From Meconema thalassinum (Eukaryota > Arthropoda > Insecta > Orthoptera > Tettigoniidae), in NCBI GenBank assembly GCA_946902985.2, contig OX336389.2, positions 1,290,830,792 through 1,290,894,791 of the forward strand: 64,000 nt of DNA. Direction: 5' to 3'. Within the stretch, counting starts at the first letter, position 1; each line of letters starts with the position of its first letter. This document shows, one piece after another, positions 21,985-30,996 of the stretch. Position numbers and translations under genes: made by a program. The notes under the pieces are model-generated. The model was not told the DNA's origin, searched no databases, and worked only from the letters and a program-made list of their open reading frames with translations.

Positions 21985-22610
21985 GGCTGGTTGTTGTTCT
22001 TGTTGTTGATTCATTTAGGGGCTTTGAGACATAATGCTTTTGTACCCCGTGTACTTGGGTGTGTGTGGATTTTACTCATAACCCGTATTATTGTGTTGGA
22101 AGCCATTATTCAGTGTTGTCTTAGTAATCGAAATGTAATGATTTTCAGTTGGTCAACTCGATTGTGAGGGGTGGTTCCCTAATCCTGAAAAACAATATAT
22201 GAGAGTATTTCTTAATCTCGTCTATTTTTTTTTCAGTATTAGGGAACCAACCATTACAATTGGGTACAATCGTGTTGACAGACTGAAAAACATTAACTTT
22301 CGATAACCAGTATTATTGTTATGCCTCTATTGGTTAGTATATTGGGGTTAAAATTGAGTAGCAGGTGGCCTTGACCTTACGTTAGGCACCATCCCAGCAT
22401 TTGCCTGGAGTAGAAATGGGAACCCACAGAAAATCACTTCTTGGGTGGCCGAGGTGAGAATCAAACTCGCCTCTTCTCAGTTTCGCCTCGTGAGGCTTGA
22501 GTATATCCCATTCCAGCCCTCAGACCAGAATTAAATTTATTGTCAGAGCTGTGAATTGAACCTAGACTTCCGGGGCGATAGCTTTTGCAACCACAAGGTG
22601 GTCGTTTTCT
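21985..22610 (-). mobile_element. SINE-C copy split by a Penelope-like insertion
   Basis: 21985-22094 is the 3' end (gttgttcttgttgttgattc, 'ccccgtgtacttgggtgtgt') and 22320-22610 the core and head ('gaattgaacctagacttccg'). The insertion 22095-22302 interrupts it, with a 17-bp duplication. Confidence 0.75.
22095..22302. mobile_element. Palindromic Penelope-like terminal insertion 2
   Basis: Flanked by ataacccgtattattgt (22078-22094) and ataaccagtattattgt (22303-22319). The arms carry 'tcagttggtcaactcgattg' and 'caatcgtgttgacagactg', and inside them 'ggttccctaatcctgaaaa' pairs with 'tttttcagtattagggaacc'. The left arm is longer and ends in antisense Met-Ala-Ser-Asn, as in the 12.8-kb copy. Confidence 0.7.
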
Positions 22611-23027
22611 GGCAGTAGCCTATAAGAGCTTCGACAACTCAGTGACATCGTATCGTTTTTAAGCCAGGATCTTGGATTCAGTAAAAGTCTTCCCCTTTGT
22701 TCCAAAACAAAGACCGTCTCTAGTTTTCCGACCTGCAGGGCCGCACAGAGCGAAGACGGGTTCTAAGGTGAGAACTTCCGGGACCTTTCATCGTTATTCG
22801 TTCTTTGACATTATCATGGAAGAATAAAGTTTGCATTTCTATTTTATAGCCGCCGCCCCCCCCCCCCCCCCCTTTCCCTCTCCCCTCCCCCTCAAATATT
22901 CCGAGTAATTCAGTGGTTTATCAGCTTATTTGTTCTTCTGTTACTCAGAGTTCTTTTATCGCCTTTCAACGATTGATTTATTTTATGTATTGAATTTGAT
23001 TAATGTAGTCTACACTTTTCGCTGTAT
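22611..23027. other. Unassigned spacer with poly-C
   Basis: A run of about 19 C lies at 22855-22873. Nothing else was recognised. Confidence 0.35.
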
Positions 23028-23043
23028 CTGATTGTTCATTTTC

Positions 23044-23592
23044 ATTTGTAGCTCTTCAGTTGGTCAACACGATTGTGGCCAATGAATGGGCTTATGTATA
23101 CACACTCCTGGAAAATATTACATGTATTAATTATCACAATTAAATGGGTCAATTTAGGATAATTAATTAATAGTCCTGTCATGTAATAATTTTTCCAGGA
23201 GTGTGTATACATATTTATATCTTGTACCCAGCCCATTCATTGGGCATAATCTTTTTGACCGACTGATGATGATGATGATGATGATCGTGTGGCCTCCGGA
23301 GAGGCCGAGGGCAGGTCTTTCTAATTGACGCCCGTGGACGACCTGCGCGTCGTAATGAGGATGAAGTGACGATGAAAACGTCACATACACCCAGTATCGA
23401 GCCACAGGAATTAACCCCAGGACAATAAAATCCCTGATGGCTCGGCCGGGAAACGAACTCGGGCCACTTCGGGCTATAGCCTAGCGCGCTAACCATTAAG
23501 CCACGGAGTCGGTCGCTGACCGACTGAAGAGTTACAAAAGACACTTTTGCATAGGCAACACAGAAAATGAATGGCTTCAAATCTCTACATTC
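23044..23592. mobile_element. Penelope-like palindromic insertion 3, carrying SINE-D
   Basis: The left arm 'cttcagttggtcaacacgat' and the long right arm (23517-23592, gaccgactgaag ... ggcaacaca ... atggcttcaaatctc) are inverted. Inside, 'atgtatacacactcctggaa' at 23094 pairs with its inverse at ~23200. The probable duplication is ctgattgttcattttc / ctgattattcattctc (two mismatches). SINE-D lies inside it. Confidence 0.65.
23267..23516 (-). mobile_element. SINE-D copy 2
   Basis: Same head and tail as copy 1. Flanked by the 11-bp duplication tgaccgactga (23256-23266 and 23517-23527), which is sequence of the host Penelope-like arm. Confidence 0.9.
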
Positions 23593-24201
23593 CTGATTAT
23601 TCATTCTCCCCACAAGCACAAATAAGACACTTCACAGAAACATACGGAGTAAATAGATTGTTCACGATTTATTTAGAAACTTTCCGCCCCCATAACAGCT
23701 CCTTTGACTTCAGTGCGTTATGAATTAAATTAACAATTCTGGAAACTTTCCCATTTCCCTGGTAGAGAAACTAAACAACATACCGGTAATGGCCATCATA
23801 AAATGAACTAGAAGACCCGTGCTAATCCCTAGAAGTATAGCTAGAGCCCTGCGCATGCGCTGACATTACGATAATATTTTTAATTTATTAGATAAATCAT
23901 AAAGTATTATTAAAGCAACACATTAAGACATTTGAGGAGAAAATCGTTCCTCTAGGCTATGTGAATCGCAAGACAATATTGACTGAGTTTTGTCCCTGTG
24001 AGTACCGGCACGTGAAACAGTGGGTGGCTATTATAACACTTAATCGTCGGTTATATCCACGCAGGCAAGCGTAGTTATAAAGGAATTTTCTTTGACATAA
24101 GTCAACACTAATTGAGGGTATTGGCTTATCTCACTTCTATTATTCTGATACTGTACAATCCATGCGAAGGCAAAAAGGGAAATAGCAAGAAACGAGAAAG
24201 A
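23593..24201. other. Unassigned spacer
   Basis: No gene recognised. The open frame that begins ATGGCTTCAAAT at 23571 crosses the insertion border and is discussed under rejected items. Confidence 0.3.
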
Positions 24202-24213
24202 CGCAGATCATAG

Positions 24214-24547
24214 AATATGAAAATCCACAGCCTGCTTCCAGTTTCCGACCGGGTCAGGAATGGAATGAATGAAGGCCCCATCTAGCGGCGAGGATATGGA
24301 CTGTGCCGGCTGCCGAGGCCTGACGCACTCCTCTGGGGCAATGATTAAATGAATGACAGATGAAATGAAATGATAGTGGATAGTGTTGTTGGAATTAAAT
24401 TTTGACAGGGAAAACCGGAGTACCCGGAGAAAAACCTGTCTGCCTCCGTTTTGTCCAACACAGATCTCACATGGAGTGACCGGGATTCGAACCACGGACC
24501 CAGCGGTGAGAGGCTGGCGTGCTGCAACCTAAGCCACGGAGGCTCTC
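24214..24547 (-). mobile_element. SINE-A copy 3
   Basis: Full-length, with the head at its right end. Flanked by cgcagatcatag (24202-24213) and cgcagatcttag (24548-24559). Confidence 0.9.
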
Positions 24548-24559
24548 CGCAGATCTTAG

Positions 24560-24757
24560 CAAAAACTAAAATATTTTTTTTAAAATCCAGTTTAACATTG
24601 TATTCCAAAAACTATCCGCAATTTTACCCTAAAAATTATCCGCAGCTTATCCGCTATCCGCACAGCCATGTAAACTATATCCGCATGGCGAAAACAATTG
24701 CGGATATCCGCGGGTTTATCTGAGGATATTAGCATCCGCGCAGGGCTTCGCCTGTAG
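24560..24757. repeat. MITE-like fragment rich in 'tatccgca'
   Basis: The motif tatccgc / gcggata occurs many times in both orientations, and the block ends 'gcatccgcgcagggcttcg'. This resembles the terminus of insect hAT-type MITEs whose ends read CAGAGCCCTGCGCGGAT. The left terminus was not found, so it is partial. 24758-25087 is unassigned. Confidence 0.4.
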
Positions 24758-25097
24758 CACAATTTTCCGTACAACATTTGCTGTTCACATGTCTTTATGC
24801 TAATGACCTGATCAGACAGTTACTGTCACCTTTCCTTTTTATAACATCTGTAATTGAGGTTCGCCTCCGACTTGCCATATAAATCATCGTGATGAGAGTA
24901 CACACAGCCTCTAAGAACGAATGCTGAAACAAATTGTCAGCCAGCGCTTGCATGTTGCAGCAGGGTAGGCCATCTGGCTCCTGTGTGCATGACTCGCTCA
25001 TTCCTTCATACGGCTGTCAACACAGTTTGGCTAGAAGAAAGACCTCGGTGAACTGAATATTGGAAATTATTTTAATACACACATGACCGAATCAAGT

Positions 25098-25597
25098 TAC
25101 AGTGTGAGATTTGTAGCCATTTTTTCAGTGTTGCCTTAGTAAACAAGAGTTTAGTGCTTTTCAGTCAGTCAACACGAATGTCGCATAATTGTTGGTTAAT
25201 TTTTCGCTTTCTTATGTATGCAAATCATAATTCGTTTTTTATCCAAAGCGCTTTGGCTTGTTTAGTTGAAATGATCGAGGCTGGTGTGTTCGTCACGGTT
25301 TTAATTGGTACGAATTTAGGGGTGAGATTTAGTTCTATACATTTTTTGTTGAACCAAATTGACTTGTCTAACTTCATGAGTTTAAGCCTGAGTGATTTGA
25401 ATCTCTTGGCTTCACGATTTGCCTGATTGGCCGTGAACAGTGTGAGGTTTGAAGCCATTTTTTCAGTGTTGCCTTAGTGAACAAGAGTTTAGTGCCCTTC
25501 AGTCGGTCGTTTTTCGACTTTAACCCCCTCAGCTCATTTAACTAAATGTGATCATTCGTGTTGACCGACTGAAAAGGACTATACTCTTGCTTACTCT
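25098..25597 (-). mobile_element. Penelope-like element, truncated, with two pseudo-LTRs
   Basis: Flanked by cgaatcaagt (25088-25097 and 25598-25607). On the minus strand the order is: short inverted arm, ~75-bp untranslated repeat (about 25440-25507), reading frame start, ~230 bp of coding sequence, then a second direct copy of the untranslated repeat (25098-25185). Direct partial repeats flanking a truncated coding body, with variable target duplications, fit Penelope-like pseudo-LTR architecture. Confidence 0.65.
25225..25458 (-). pseudogene. Penelope-like N-terminal coding fragment
   Basis: 77 codons starting Met-Ala-Ser-Asn-Leu-Thr-Leu. The basic first third is followed by L-R-L-K-L-M-K-L-D and W-F-N-K-K-C-I-E-L-N-L-T-P-K-F-V, then K-A-L-W-I-K-N-E. 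A 'C-x-x-x-N/L-x-x-P-K-F' motif preceding the reverse transcriptase is common in Penelope-like proteins. The RT and GIY-YIG endonuclease domains are absent because the next pseudo-LTR begins shortly after the stop. The start is supported because the same ATG context recurs at the border of other copies. Family assignment is moderate. Confidence 0.5.
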
Positions 25598-25607
25598 CGA
25601 ATCAAGT

Positions 25608-26164
25608 AAGTTGGGGTTCAATAGATAATGCGTAACGTGCACAGTGTCTCAAGCCAACAAACACCGTCGCAGCATAATTACTTGTCAACATATTTCGGTT
25701 ATAGTAGAAGGTGATATTTCTTTTCAATTTTTTAAACATAGGCTACAAGATTTTCGTTATAATGCTTGCAGACTCCTCGCATTAAGTAATATAGCCTTAT
25801 CAGAAGAAGATCAAGATTATTAATAAATTACGTCTTCATTACCTAGAGTTAAATTGTCTTCTCTTCAACCACCCGGGCTTACAAGCCTGATTGCCCCTCC
25901 CTATCATCAGGCCTGCCAACTTGATGCAATGTTTTTGCATTCCAAAACTCAATATTCACTAACGAGCACACATTTCACAATAACTCTGCAGCTATTTGAG
26001 AAATGTTCTAGAATGTTCACCCATATTCCTGAGAGAAAGAAGGATTTCGTAAGATATAAGTGTGTTTTACTGGCTTCTCAAAATACTGTTGCCTTATTTT
26101 CCAAAACTCAAAGGTAGGGCAGAGAAGGGCATTTCTCCACACCTCAATAAAAGCAGAGGTTTTA
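25608..26164. other. Unassigned spacer
   Basis: An 87-codon open frame at 25854-26117 has no family signature. No repeat partner was found. Confidence 0.3.
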
Positions 26165-26177
26165 ATCTAGAGAATGA

Positions 26178-26416
26178 TGATGATGATCGTGTGGCCTTCG
26201 GAGAGGCCGAGTGCAGGTCTTACTAGTTGACGCCCGTGGGCGACCTGCGCGTCGTAATGAGGATGAAGTGATGATGAAGACGTCACAACTCCCAGTCCCC
26301 GAGCCACGGGAATTAATCTCAGGAGATTAAAATCCCTGATGACTCGGCCGGGAATCGAACCTGGGTCACTAAGGGCCAAAGCCTAGCGCGCTAACCATTT
26401 AGCCACGGAGCCGGAC
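26178..26416 (-). mobile_element. SINE-D copy 3
   Basis: Head at the right end (B box inverse 'gggaatcgaacctgggtcac'). Flanked by the 13-bp duplication atctagagaatga (26165-26177 and 26417-26429). Confidence 0.9.
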
Positions 26417-26492
26417 ATCTAGAGAATGAACCACCAGGAGATTAACAGAGTTGTAACTATAACTCAGATTTTATTTGTGGAACAGAATCTTT

Positions 26493-26560
26493 GTGGTCGT
26501 TTTTCGACTGTAACCCCCTCAGCTCATTTAACTAAATCTGATCATTGAGGTTCATCCCTG
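26493..26560. repeat. Fragment duplicated from the Penelope-like copy at 25.5 kb
   Basis: 'ggtcgtttttcgact.taacc' and 'ccctcagctcatttaactaa' are shared with 25505-25560. The flanking arms are missing here. Confidence 0.6.
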
Positions 26561-26570
26561 AGAATTATAA

Positions 26571-27108
26571 GGTGCGTTCAAAAAGTAACGAGCCGGAGGC
26601 TGGAATGCGCAAACCGGTGACGACATCGGCTAATCGTGGCGTGTGTAACGAGGTGTGGTTCCGACCAGAGCGTTTGTCGTTTGGATTCTGGTTCGAAGTG
26701 ATGACACCATGACTCATCTCCAGCCACCACTCGTGCCAGTAACCCATTCCCTTCCCTCGCATAGCGCTGCAGATGACCAAGACAGTGGGCCATTCGACAC
26801 GCTTCCTGGTGTGGTTGAAGACTGTGGGGCATCCATGGGGCACATACTTTGCGCAAGTGCAGTCGTTCCTTCATGATGGTGTGCACACTTCCGACGCTCA
26901 ATCCGACCACGGCGGCTATGGCGTTCACTGTCACTCGGCGGTCCTGGGTAATGAGTGCATCAACCAGCTGGACGTTGTCATCGGTAATGAAGGGGGGTGC
27001 CCCAGACCGGGCATCATCGGCTAACGACACCCGTCGTTCCCTGAAGCACTTGTGCCACGCCTTGACCCTTGCAAGGGACATGCAGTGTTTGCCGTACACT
27101 TGTGACAT
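26571..27108 (-). mobile_element. mariner element, both ends truncated or internally deleted
   Basis: The right (5') end is fused to LINE coding sequence near 27105. The left (3') end has a TIR-like 'ggtgcgttcaaaaagtaacg' after a TA. Between the second half of the catalytic core and this end, a large deletion has removed the rest of the transposase. Confidence 0.65.
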
Positions 27109-27348
27109 TCGGCAGATAAAGTGGTGAAAGCCGTGCACGGTGAGTCGCGTCATCATATGTCTGAGCACGTAGTCGGCTCGCATCCAGTCTCTATTTGTCA
27201 TTGCGTCTGTAGTATAAAAGTCCATCCAGATTTCTTCCATTTTCGCTTGTCGTTCACTTAAGAGTCGTATATATGCTGACGTAGATGGCAGTGCCAGTTG
27301 ATGACGCAGATCTTCAATGAAAAATGTTTGTCGTGTCAGTACATACAC
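26578..27348 (-). pseudogene. In-frame chimera: LINE C-terminus fused to mariner transposase
   Basis: 256 codons. Residues 1-~80 (L-T-R-Q-T-F-F, M-T-N-R-D-W-M-R-A-D-Y, L-T-V-H-G-F-H-H-F-I-C) continue the C-terminal region of the LINE to the right. From ~83 it reads as mariner: Y-G-K-H-C-M-S, D-D-A-R-S-G-A-P, a second helix-turn-helix at ~138-165, C-A-P-W-M-P, and the first catalytic aspartate in G-D-E-S-W (residue 211) with H-H-F-E-P-E-S-K-R-Q. The second and third catalytic aspartates are missing, so it is inactive as a transposase. The open state across the joint may be chance or recent fusion. Confidence 0.65.
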
Positions 27349-27425
27349 AAGTCTCGATTTTGTAGTTTTAGAGAGGCATAGAACTCGCTTCAGGAAATTT
27401 GCTTTTATTCTCTATATCATCTAGG

Positions 27426-28232
27426 TTACTTTTTGTCAGCTGTTCCCATATTACGTCTAGTCCGTACGTCACGATTGGCATTATCTTTAGTTGGAATAAT
27501 TTCAATGGATAGCTTATGAATATTTTGTATACTATTTGACGCAATGGTAGCTGCAGCCGCTCTTTCCTTTATGTGCTTGATGAATGCCGTACCATTTGTC
27601 TGTAGGGTGATCCCAAGGTATTTAAACTGTTGTGTGTTTGTCAGTGGAATACCTTGGTATAATAAGTTGTCAGTATCTACTGGTTTTCCTCCTTTCCTGA
27701 AAGTCATCTTTACTGTTTTTGTTTGATTTATCATCAGGTCGTTTGTCTCGGACCATTCTATTAATTTGTTGAAGGCTACTTGTAGCCTGTTAATTTTCTG
27801 TGAGACAAGAACCATATCGTCTGCATAAAGATACATTCTTACATCTTCCGTAGTGATGGCTTTCGTAACCTCTGCGGTAGCTGCAGTAAACAGGAGGCGG
27901 CTCAGAGGGTCTCCTTGCAACACACCGTTTGTTCGGTCAATTGGGTTTGATTTGGAGACCATATCATCAATCACGATGAAATTTCTTGCAAGTATGTTTC
28001 TGACGAGCCTTGTCACATGATTCCTCCCAGCAAATTCTACTAGCTTTTCCATAATGAGTGTTCTGCTTGCTAAGTCGAAGGCTTTAGTATAATCAATGAA
28101 AATTGCGTGGAGTTTTCCTCTTGCGTGTCCGGTGGCATCGTATATATCTTCTAGTAAGCATCGGATAGCTTTCTCTGTTGACCTTCCCTTCCGGAATCCA
28201 AACTGATCTTCGGGAATGACATTCTCAGTCAA
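27426..28232 (-). pseudogene. LINE reverse transcriptase, palm and thumb
   Basis: 268 codons. The motif order is typical of non-LTR RTs: Q-F-G-F-R-K-G-R-S-T, then I-D-Y-T-K-A-F-D, G-V-L-Q-G-D-P-L-S, and the active site M-Y-L-Y-A-D-D. F-K-Y-L-G-I follows. The catalytic aspartates of the YADD box are intact. A frameshift near 27470 moves the continuation (T-Y-G-L-D-V-I-W-E) into another frame. RT would copy the element RNA at a nicked target. The start at 28232 is only the first Met after an upstream stop, so it is not a true start. Confidence 0.8.
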
Positions 28233-28795
28233 TTTGTATAGTCTCTCTGTAAGTAATGTTGTCAGTAACTTGAAGCATGTGCACTCCAGTGCTCTATGCC
28301 CCTATATGTGTTGGGGTCTGCAGTGTCAGCTTTTCCTTTGTGGTGCATGTCTCCAAGCTTCCGGTATGTTGCCCTTTCTTAAGCATTCGTTGAACAGATT
28401 TACCCATTGTTCTTTTAGGAAAGGAGCAGTAGTTTTCAAGTGTTCGTTATATATTCCATCTGGACCACATGCTTTGTTATCATTTGTCTTTTATATAGCG
28501 TTCTCTATTTCTGTTATTGTGAATAGTTGGATAGGAAAATCACATTCCTATTCCTGTTGTTCAACTGGTGGTCTCGTTTCCTTAGATTGCAGAACTTTCT
28601 TAAAGTGTTCTTCCCAAGTTTCAACTGGTATGTGTCTTGTGAAGTATGGCTGTTCCTTGGTGACTGCTTTGTACCATTTTTGTTCGGCTCTTTTTATTTG
28701 TTTTTCTTCTTCTTTAGTCTGAAAAGCAGATTTTGCTTCCTTTATCTTTTCTTTGTATTCTCTCTTGTTCTTTGCCTAGAATTGCAGATCTGCAG
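28233..28795 (-). pseudogene. LINE RT finger region, multiple stops
   Basis: The minus-strand translation keeps D-N-K-A-C-G-P-D-G-I, a conserved RT block 1 motif, and W-V-N-L-F-N-E-C-L. At least four stop codons interrupt it (for example near 28490 and 28545). It links the endonuclease and RT fragments into one element. Confidence 0.65.
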
Positions 28796-29272
28796 TTACT
28801 TTCTACTTAGAGCCTTGTGTAAAGCATTTACTGCTATCTTCCTTGCTTCGTAACAGTTTAAGGTGAACCAGGGCTTTGATTTCCTCCTCGGTTTTTCATT
28901 TATAATCATTGAATTTTGAATTTGATGTTTTATTACTTCAAATGCCTTATTCAGATCACCATCACTTAGAGCATCATCTATGTTTTGTGTGTTTTTCCCG
29001 TCGAAGTAGCTCACGTCAATCTTGTATCTCGGTGTATAGTTACGGTTCCTAATGTTGTCTTTTGCAGTAGTAGTACTTAAGTATATTGTTGTATCTACTG
29101 GTAGATGCTTCCGTGCTACGATGTTTTTCAGAATATTTTGGTTTGCGACACTCTCAGTTGTAAAAAAAACAAGATCGATTGTACTGCTTCCTGAATGACT
29201 AACATATGTCACTTCGTTACTTTGGTTTATGAGGTTCAGTCCCTCTTGTCCAATTAGATTATGAAATAACAT
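28796..29272 (-). pseudogene. LINE AP-endonuclease C-terminal part
   Basis: 158 codons with S-H-S-G-S-S-T-I-D-L-V-F-F, the last conserved block of APE-type endonucleases (S-x-I-D-L-x-F). A linker follows with K-P-W-F-T and A-R-K-I-A-V-N. The N-terminal catalytic half is missing, because the copy is 5'-truncated at 29.28 kb. Confidence 0.65.
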
Positions 29273-29280
29273 AAAATGAG

Positions 29281-29372
29281 TTTCAGTCGGTCAACACAAT
29301 TGTGCCCAATTACATTAGGCGGGAAGTACAAATATCCAAACACCCTAACCTGAAATAAATATTACCTGAAAT
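29281..29372. mobile_element. Penelope-like arm fragment
   Basis: Begins 'tttcagtcggtcaacacaat' and continues 'accctaacctgaaat', matching the left arms of the other Penelope-like copies. There is no partner arm nearby. Confidence 0.6.
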
Positions 29373-29394
29373 ATTCTTCACTTAATTAATCAAA

Positions 29395-29465
29395 CCCTCC
29401 TCTCCTCAGATTTGCCTCACGAGGCTGAGTGCACCCCGTTCCAGCCTTTACACCAAAATTAAAAT
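29395..29465 (-). mobile_element. SINE-C fragment
   Basis: Only the region between the two B boxes remains ('ttgcctcacgaggctgagtg'). Confidence 0.5.
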
Positions 29466-29890
29466 TGATGATGGTATTGGTGTTACGTCCTTTTAACTAC
29501 TTCTTCTTTCGAGACGCCGGATGTGCCCTATTTTTGCCCCGAAGGGGATCTTTAACGTGCCAATAAATCTACTGACACGGCTCCGTCATATCTGAGCTGG
29601 GGCGCGGTGACGCAGCGATCAAGCTGTTGGCCTCTCACCAAGGCGGACCGGGTTTGATTCCCGGTCAATGCATGTGAGATTTTCGAAGTGAAATACCATG
29701 CCCTTTAGTTCGGATTCCACGTAAAAAGGAGGTTCCGTAGCTCATGATCGTGAGATTAACGGTCACGTTAAACTACAAGCTTTCTTCTTTCATATTTGAG
29801 CACCCTTAAACGCCAACTGACTGCGCCAGGATTCTATCCTGCTATCTTGGACACAGCAGGCAAGAACGTTACTGCTGCGCCACGCGTCTA
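29466..29890 (-). mobile_element. SINE-H, nearly full length, split by SINE-I
   Basis: On the minus strand it has a tRNA-like head (29830-29890, 'gatagaatcctggcgcag') and the body '...gtgctcaaatatgacggagc'. SINE-I is inserted, then 'ggcacgttaaagatcccctt' and 'aaggacgtaacaccaatacc' follow, with an ATC-type end. Confidence 0.65.
29597..29790 (+). mobile_element. SINE-I copy 1, tRNA-headed
   Basis: A-box-like 'gcggtgacgcagcgatcaag' and B box 'gggtttgattcccggtcaat', then a body ending 'gtcacgttaaactaca'. Flanked by catatctgag / catatttgag (29587-29596 and 29791-29800), splitting SINE-H. Confidence 0.75.
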
Positions 29891-30547
29891 TTCTTGAATA
29901 ATAGCAGTCTGCCATTTATAAACTAGTGATTTTTAAATCTCTGCCCCCGCCCTAATAACTATCTGGCATCTTACGTGCCCCTTTAGTGACTACTGCAAGC
30001 AGCTCCCCATACTTACTGCTGAGCATGGTTTAGTATCAGTCCACTTGCATACACTGCCTTCTTGAGAGACTGTTCCTTTCTAGTAGCCTGAGCATTGTGG
30101 TCATCAGCACCGTGTGTGAAATCTGGCTGATAACCTACTAGTGTGTATACAGTAGGGCTCCAATTATCTGAATCAATTGGGACCAGACTACTTTCGGATA
30201 ATCCAAAATTCGGATAATTGGATTTCTGAAAAAAGGGTATACATATGTATTTTAAATAAAAGGAGCTTATTTTTGATACTGTATGCATTTTAATTATGTA
30301 ATTAAATGAAAAGGCAACACTTTTACATGTTATACAGAGTGTCTTTTAAGTACCTTTGGAGAATGATAGGTCGTGCAGGGGACGGGTATAGAAGTAATTT
30401 GAGATAGGGAACTTGGGGTCAGAGAGGCCTCCTTAACCCCTAAAATAAGGGTTGATTCAGGCCCTCCACCCTGGAAGTTAGGCAACCGACCCATGCCTCT
30501 ATTACCTTTCTCAATCCTTGAACTCTTGGCATGATTCATTTTAGCAT

Positions 30548-30620
30548 GTGGCGCTGGTGTAAAGGATAGCGTTGCGGTGCGAAAAGCCGGTAGTCCTGAG
30601 TTCGATTCCAGGCTTGGCCA
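30548..30620 (+). ncRNA. tRNA-like sequence, left arm of foldback
   Basis: A-box-like 'gtgtaaaggatagcg', B box 'gagttcgattccaggct' and a T run at 30622-30628 that could act as a pol III terminator. The resemblance is to a tRNA-derived SINE head rather than a working tRNA; the acceptor stem does not close convincingly. Confidence 0.4.
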
Positions 30621-30924
30621 ATTTTTTTAAATCTTGTTTTAGGTGTACTGTAAGGTTTTTAAGCTTGATACCTTTGGTAAATTAAACCGATCTTTGTGCA
30701 CTTCGTAGCATTAAATTGTTTAAGTCCGTTATTACGTTTAAATCACGTTGATTTGCAAGAGAAAGTAAGTAACATCGTGCGAAATTAAACTAAACCTAGT
30801 AGTTTACGTCAACTGCCTGACTGTTGTTCTCTAAAACTGTACGGCTGAACCCTCTTCTCTACCGTAGCACCAGACTGTATCATGTGACTACAATGTGACA
30901 AATAACATTTAAAAAAATATTTTT

Positions 30925-30996
30925 GCCCTAGCCCGGAATCGAACCAGGGACTACCGGCCTTTCGCACCGCAACGCTATCCATTACGGCAGCGCCAC
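30925..30996 (-). ncRNA. tRNA-like sequence, right arm of foldback
   Basis: Inverted counterpart of 30548-30620. The B box here reads 'tggttcgattccgggct', closer to consensus, with a plausible T stem (cctgg/ccggg) and 'gtaatggatagcg' as A-box-like part. T-rich sequence follows on its 3' side. Confidence 0.45.

Larger units (their letters stand above)
27109..29280 (-). mobile_element. Non-LTR retrotransposon (LINE), 5'-truncated and decayed
   Basis: The minus-strand order is: end of the endonuclease domain (29272-28796), RT fingers with several stops (28795-28233), RT palm/thumb (28232-27426), then C-terminal region with frameshifts to ~27109. The 5' border abuts a Penelope-like arm at 29281; the 3' border is the mariner fusion. 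A Jockey/I/CR1-type assignment is likely from the RT motifs but not resolved. Confidence 0.75.

Noticed and set aside
23571..23723. ATGGCTTCAAAT open frame of 50 codons
   Set aside because: The first five codons are the Penelope-like border; the rest is past the insertion junction (target duplication at 23593-23608), so the frame crosses unrelated host sequence.
27423..27433. 'gttactttttg' as the right TIR of the mariner element
   Set aside because: It matches the left-end motif by chance; in the LINE frame it encodes the end of W-E-Q-L-T-K-S-N, so it is LINE coding sequence.
28216..28722. 168-codon plus-strand frame
   Set aside because: It is antisense to the LINE RT region, which has real motifs on the minus strand.
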